DNA of 64,000 nt, taken from assembly GCA_963556195.1 (NCBI GenBank), contig OY744533.1, positions 50,478,113 to 50,542,112 of the forward strand, read 5' to 3'. Of this stretch, positions 59,568 to 64,000 are shown piece by piece. The translations under genes were made by a program, and so were the position numbers. This DNA is from Sepiola atlantica. Taxonomy: Eukaryota > Mollusca > Cephalopoda > Sepiida > Sepiolidae. The notes under the pieces were generated by a model. It was not told the origin of the DNA. It saw only the letters and a list, made by a program, of their open reading frames with translations, and searched no databases. Position 1 is the stretch's first letter. Each line of letters opens with the position of its first letter.

Positions 59568-61120
59568 TTTTTTTGTTTACATTGGTATGTGCAACTGTCG
59601 GTCTAAAGCACGTGCGCACCTATTGTCTTCCACTTTCGGTTGCGCTTCTGTGATTTTATCCGAAATTTACTAGTAAATAACGTTTCGTTTCGTAACGTGC
59701 TACTAAATCTTGGCATGTGTTATTGTTGTTCTGTTCATGCACAGTAAGAAAGACTGGGTCAAAAGTGTGTTTCAATCAGCGATTGAAAGATATACATGAC
59801 ATCATATATATATTGGGTTGGCCAAAAGGTTCGTTCGTTTTTTGAATATCATCTTTCCGACCTACTAAAGACCGTTTTTTATTCGTATTAATAAAATCCT
59901 TATGTGATGTAGCGAGTATGATGACGTCAGTGTATAATAAGCTTTCGAGCATAGGAGTTCTTACATTTTGCTTGTATTTCAAGCCTTGAAATGGAAGAAC
60001 AGGCAGAGCACTACCCACATCTGATGCTTTATTTACTACAGAAAAGAGAAAAAAGCTATAGTAACCTGCATAAAGACATGCCATGTGTATGTGGAGAATA
60101 CCATTACAGAAAGGGGGTGCCAAAAATGGTTTGCTCAATTCCAAAAAGGAAAATATTCAGTGAGAGATGCTCCTCGCTCTGGCTGGCCAACGATGATCGA
60201 CAGTGACCAAGTGAAAGTCGTAGTATTCCGTTTGGCAACCAGACAAATCGCAGCCATTTCAAAGATTTCCAAATCGAGCGTGGAAAATGAATTGCATAAA
60301 CTCGGTTATGTTACTAAACTTGATGATTTTGTTCCACTTTCCTAAAGAAAACGAATGGACCTTTTGGCTAACCGAATACTTCACGCATATTCGATCAGGT
60401 ATTTAATAAATTGTCCGCTATTCGTTCCAGCATTTAGGTTTTCTTCATTCATTGAAATATTGATTCTAAAATCTCTTATATATTAAATCAACACTGATGT
60501 TTTGTTCGTTTTATTCAGTTATTGGTTGCAGCAAACGTCACGTATTGTAGACTAGGCCTTTTAATAATGTAAAAGAAGACCCATGTTTGTCCCATATTTC
60601 TTTCAGTGTTTAGGCTTCCTTTATTCGTTTAAATATTGAATAAGGAATCCCATTTAAATATTAAAACAACACTGATGTTTTGTTCGTTTTATTCAGTTAT
60701 TGGTTGCAGCAAACGTCACGTATAGTCGACTAGGCCTTTTAATAATGTAAAAGACTAGGCCTTTAGTAAATCTAGAACTAGTAAATACGCGAACGTTTTG
60801 TCCATTCTTAAAATTGACTTTACAATTTGAAACAAAGCATCACTTTTAGTTTTGATATGTTCACAAGAAACATGTGAGTATTAGCTAAGCCAAATCAGGC
60901 GTGACTACTAATCGCGATTGGCGGATCTATTTTACATGACGTAAGCAAACGTAAGGAATAGTCGAACAGGCCATTCGTAAATGTAGACGGTATCATAAAA
61001 ATACGCGTTCTTGTTTCCCGTCCGTTTCAGTATTTAGGCTTTCCTTATTCGTCGAAATATTGATTAACGAATCTCTTTAAAAAATTTAAGAAACGCTTAT
61101 GTTTCGTTCATTTTATTCAG
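59058..61120. other. Intron between EGF exons 13 and 14
   Basis: It begins with an unclassified repeat (to about 59567) containing two versions of a segment with ctgtggttatgagtcg. Then come an unclassified stretch and the left arm of a palindrome (59778-59803), a mariner (59813-60376), and the right side of that palindrome block (60379-60480). The second copy of the segmental duplication starts at about 60482, with two 178-bp-type junctions (ends at 60531 and 60709) and the block before exon 14. Confidence 0.65.
59813..60376 (+). mobile_element. Internally deleted mariner transposon
   Basis: Terminal inverted repeats of about 30 bp start ttgggttggccaaaaggttc, with TA on both sides (59811-59812, 60377-60378). 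The interior keeps only the N-terminal DNA-binding part of a mariner transposase: MEEQAEHYPHLMLYLLQK, then after a frameshift KWFAQFQKGKYSVRDAPRSG and ISKSSVENELHKLGYV, the helix-turn-helix region. The catalytic DDD domain is deleted. It sits between the two arms of one unit's conserved palindrome. Confidence 0.85.
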
Positions 61121-61747
61121 GGCATATCTGCACGACTGTTTACTGTCGAAATGGCGGCACTTGTAGACCATTTAGAAACACATACAAATGCCATTGTCGC
61201 CTGGGTTACTATGGACTGAAGTGCCAACGTGAGTATTGTTTAAAACTCAACTATCTGATTTAACCCATATTGAATCTAATTCATTTGAAACGTTGTATAA
61301 CTTATTGTTGCACTGTAGTGTTATGCAGCGACCGCTTCCGCTGTGGTTATGAGTCGTTTTGTGTTTACCTATGTTCTGTAAATAAAAGCAATGACGATGT
61401 TATTTCGTATTTGAGATTTTGTGTTCTGTTGTATTTTAATCAATATATTTTAAATTCGGCTAAGTGTTGTTTATATGTGTTTAGAGGCTGTTATTATTTC
61501 GTTTTAAATATGTGGTTATTTTATTATTTAAGTATAAGTGTATAATATATAATAAGAGTGCGGCATGAGATTTCTACGGGCGATAGCGACCGTTTACGCT
61601 GTAGTTATGAGTCGTCTCGTGTTTTTGTTTTGTAAATGCAAATAATGACAATGTTACGTTTAAGATCTCATGTTTTGTTAACTAATTCTCTATCTAATTA
61701 ATATATTTTTGAGCAAGATAAAAGCTATATTTGAGAGTGGTTATTAA
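60482..61747 (+). repeat. Segmental duplication, copy B
   Basis: A near-identical copy of 58480-59567 plus one more 178-bp-type unit at its left end. It has a small insertion (tgtataatatataa, near 61548). It is inserted between two halves of exon 15's own upstream block: aaaatctctta at 60470 and the continuation aaatattaaatcaacactc at 61756. Confidence 0.85.
61121..61228 (+). CDS. EGF-like domain exon 14 (duplicate of exon 13)
   Basis: Identical to exon 13 except for one base, ATT to ACT, which changes the C2-C3 loop from RNGGI to RNGGT. That single change creates or removes an O-fucosylation consensus. It ends C-Q, as exon 13 does. Intact acceptor and GTGAGT donor. Confidence 0.88.
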
Positions 61748-61796
61748 AATCTTTTAAATATTAAATCAACACTCATGCTTCGTTTGTTTTATTTAG
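61229..61796. other. Short intron between EGF exons 14 and 15
   Basis: Copy B of the duplication fills it to 61747. Only about 50 bp of the original block before exon 15 follow (aaatattaaatcaacactc and the acceptor). No palindrome is adjacent to exon 15. Confidence 0.75.
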
Positions 61797-61904
61797 TTCG
61801 TGTTTGCTGGCCTAGTATCTGTCTAAATAGCGGCACCTGTATACCAAATGGTACCGTATACAAATGTCATTGTGCGCCGGGTTACACTGGACGAAGATGC
61901 GAAC
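61797..61904 (+). CDS. EGF-like domain exon 15 (W-type)
   Basis: One EGF-like domain between tttatttag and gtgagt. It starts C-WPSI-C, like exons 2 and 8. The C2-C3 loop LNSGT keeps the O-fucose consensus, with Ser for the first Gly. The C3-C4 loop IPNGTVYK contains an N-G-T sequon. The last segment APGYTGRR fits the O-GlcNAc consensus. It is the last EGF exon seen in the window. Confidence 0.87.
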
Positions 61905-64000
61905 GTGAGTATTGTTTAAATCTCATCAGCTCATATTTATATTAATCGATTGGAACATTGAAAAATACAAGCGTGCCTCGTTGTATTGATCTTTCTTTTA
62001 TAGTAATAATGTTTTATCGTTATTCTGTTCACGTACATTTGAAAGAGGCGATATACCCAATGAGAACATTTAATTAAAGATTTTGCTATAATGTTTGTAA
62101 TGTTGTCCTTTCTTCTTGAAAAGAAAAGAGAAAGAAATTTTGTGTAACAGAAACGAAAATTTATTACGATTATTTAATTTGATATCCGACAGTGAAATAT
62201 ACAATATTTACTGCTAAACACATAGAAAATATCAATAATGTTGTATTATCTCATTTAATATTTCACATTAAAAACTCGTAAATAGCGTACTTCAAAGATC
62301 CCGCAAGACTAAATTTTCATAAATATTTACCGTAATAATTCTTCAATTGAATTACGCTTAAATAGCAAAATATGAGTGCAACAAACATAAACATATTTTA
62401 GTCTTCAAATAAAACAATAGATGATTGGTCAAATGTCAAGAGAGTGGAATTTCTTATGGAAATCGCTCCAGACAAATCATGAAGCCACTTGGTGTATGGA
62501 GCTAAAAGAAAGAAAATAGTACCCCAACATCAAAAACTATCCAATGATAAGTGTTAGATCGATAGATTTTGATCCAGCAAACTGCAATTCTTCCTCCTTT
62601 GTCAGAGAAATCGCTTATGGAATATTAGGATAAAAGAACAAAATAAGGGGAGCGAGAGTTACGAGGCTGCCAAAAGTAAAGCAGATGCCCACGTTCTACT
62701 CTCCTGAAATTGTTGATAGATGTACATCAAACAACTACCCGATCATATAATTGATGCTTGCAGATGGAAACCACATACAAAAATGTGAATCCTCTACATA
62801 CAAATATATAAATATATACACGTACCTGACTTTATATATAGATATATATTATAAATGATTACGTCGAATGAAACAATGACGCTAACTAAGAAAAGTAGTG
62901 ATCATAAATACAAGAAGTCGGAGTTGTTTTCACTCTCACACTCAGATTTACTTCCACTGTCACTCACGAACATAAGGAATATATTCTTGTAACTATTAAA
63001 TAAATTATAATATTTTCGTTGTTTAGAAATTATCTAATGTTTACAATTTTGTAAAGCAAATTCAATAGAATTGTCAACACGTTGTCATTGTGAAATGTTA
63101 GATATTACCTGTCTTTAAAGCAAGAAATAGAGCGCCTATAAAAACAATATGGTGTGTCAATATCACAAAACCAAACAACAAAGATTGAATAATAGACGTT
63201 TAAAAAGGCTGGGACTTTCAATGGAATAAGGAAAAATTCCCAAGCAAAACAGGAAAGAATCCATTAAACTGGTGTAGATGTGGGCTAGTTCATCTCCGTG
63301 AATGCAAATACCATCGTTGGAGGGAATCCAAGAAAGAAAGAAAAGAGAGTTCACATGAAAGATCTTCTAATATTTTATAACGGTCTCTATTTCTTCGGTG
63401 ATCATGTTGGACTTACTCGAGGATCTGATGATTTTACTGCTAGTCGTTCTACTTCGCTGGTCTTTAGCCTCTCTGGTTGAGATTATTCAATTGTGTGTCT
63501 TTGATCGTTTCGCTGGTCTCGCCAATGATTAAACACAAATATATCTTCAAGATACATGTTTCGGGAAGAGATAGGGAAGAGAACGTTAACAATCAGCGGT
63601 TTTAAAACCTCACATTTTTTTTACTTCTGTTCTCGTCCGCTCTCTAACGAAACTGTCCATAGTCTCAAAGCTTCCAATATGCTATATGATCACATGGTTA
63701 CCCCCTTCCGTGTTTACGTATTCCAATACATATCACATTTGAACTTCTATCCATGTGACAGCCAAACCGCCCATTTGGATTGGGGTTGCCTGACTGAAGC
63801 CCTCCAAAGCGCAACACTATATTAATGAGTAATAACTCGATTAAGACATTAAAATAAACTCCTTTCAGTAGTGTCTAATATATACAATTATGTCAGTCTA
63901 TGTTTCGCAGTAAGACATAGATAGCATTGAATTCGAAAAATCGATCTAAATTTTGAATAGCCAGTAAATCACGAAATTTTTTTCCATCCATGTTCGACAA
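61905..64000. other. Intron after EGF exon 15
   Basis: The shared post-donor unit runs to about 62447, where gagagtggaatt is interrupted by about 260 bp of unrelated DNA (62448-62706) before attgttgatagatg resumes. The unit continues in pieces to about 63300. The last 700 bp (63300-64000) are unclassified; an 89-codon open frame at 63556 has no recognisable domain. No further EGF exon is present. Confidence 0.55.

Larger units (their letters stand above)
1..64000 (+). other. Tandem EGF-exon locus, part of one large multi-exon gene
   Basis: Fourteen intact and two broken exons of one design lie on the plus strand across about 60 kb. All intact ones are 108 nt, phase 1-1, and encode one six-cysteine EGF-like domain with identical spacing. 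Their flanking introns are also similar, so the whole exon-plus-intron unit was duplicated repeatedly. No start codon exon, signal peptide, membrane segment or 3' end is visible, so the gene extends beyond both edges. C6 of one domain and C1 of the next would be separated by only about four residues, typical of extracellular EGF tandem arrays. The domains lack the acidic N-terminal signature of calcium-binding EGF. I do not recognise the gene. It could be one long repeat protein, an alternatively spliced exon bank, or partly a decaying cluster. Confidence 0.75.

Noticed and set aside
63556..63825. 89-codon open frame near the right edge
   Set aside because: No recognisable motif, splice context or relation to the EGF exons; its length is not remarkable for this window.

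Overview
This is animal nuclear DNA: strongly AT-rich, with long introns, many microsatellites, LINEs, a decayed Ty3/gypsy element, mariner remnants and SINEs. The repeat mix resembles a lophotrochozoan, perhaps a cephalopod mollusc; that is inference and no marker gene proves it. There are no bacterial-type genes, rRNA genes, CRISPR arrays or intact tRNA genes.

The only host coding signal is a plus-strand series of 14 intact exons of exactly 108 nt, at 1570, 10151, 12371, 17002, 23486, 26710, 34987, 40322, 44205, 47790, 51068, 58950, 61121 and 61797, plus two broken ones (25995 and 50520). Each intact exon lies between a TTTATTCAG-type acceptor and a GTGAGT or GTAAGT donor, is phase 1-1, and encodes one EGF-like domain with invariant spacing C-x4-C-x5-C-x8-C-x-C-x8-C. 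Neither end of the gene is in the window. If all exons were joined they would add about 504 codons of back-to-back EGF repeats, as expected of a secreted or cell-surface protein. The same layout would also suit a bank of interchangeable exons, and the sequence alone cannot decide between the two.

The introns are related to one another. Each exon sits in a repeat unit of several kb whose landmarks recur in the same order, including a CRE-containing palindrome (arm TATACGTGACGT) about 160-195 bp before most exons. Local events have reshaped the units. They include a 25-copy 63-bp minisatellite (41104-42687) with a 10-unit higher-order period, a 52-bp array (35893-36262), a roughly 50-bp array of palindrome half-sites (26100-26545), a 178-bp array of truncated acceptor and exon starts (57290-58537), a 4.8-kb AT-rich array with an internal inverted block (29690-34460), and a recent segmental duplication that copied exon 13 to make exon 14.

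Mobile elements fill the rest. There are nine LINE fragments, a decayed gypsy element (52905-56235) holding a nested tRNA-derived SINE with 15-bp target duplications, two deleted mariners (48023 and 59813), a TA-flanked MITE (34550), several fold-back elements, a Helitron-like 3' end, and three copies of a SINE whose head matches the 5' end of U2 snRNA (37184, 46157 and 46535). The least familiar items are the U2-headed SINE, the conserved intronic palindrome and the acceptor array.
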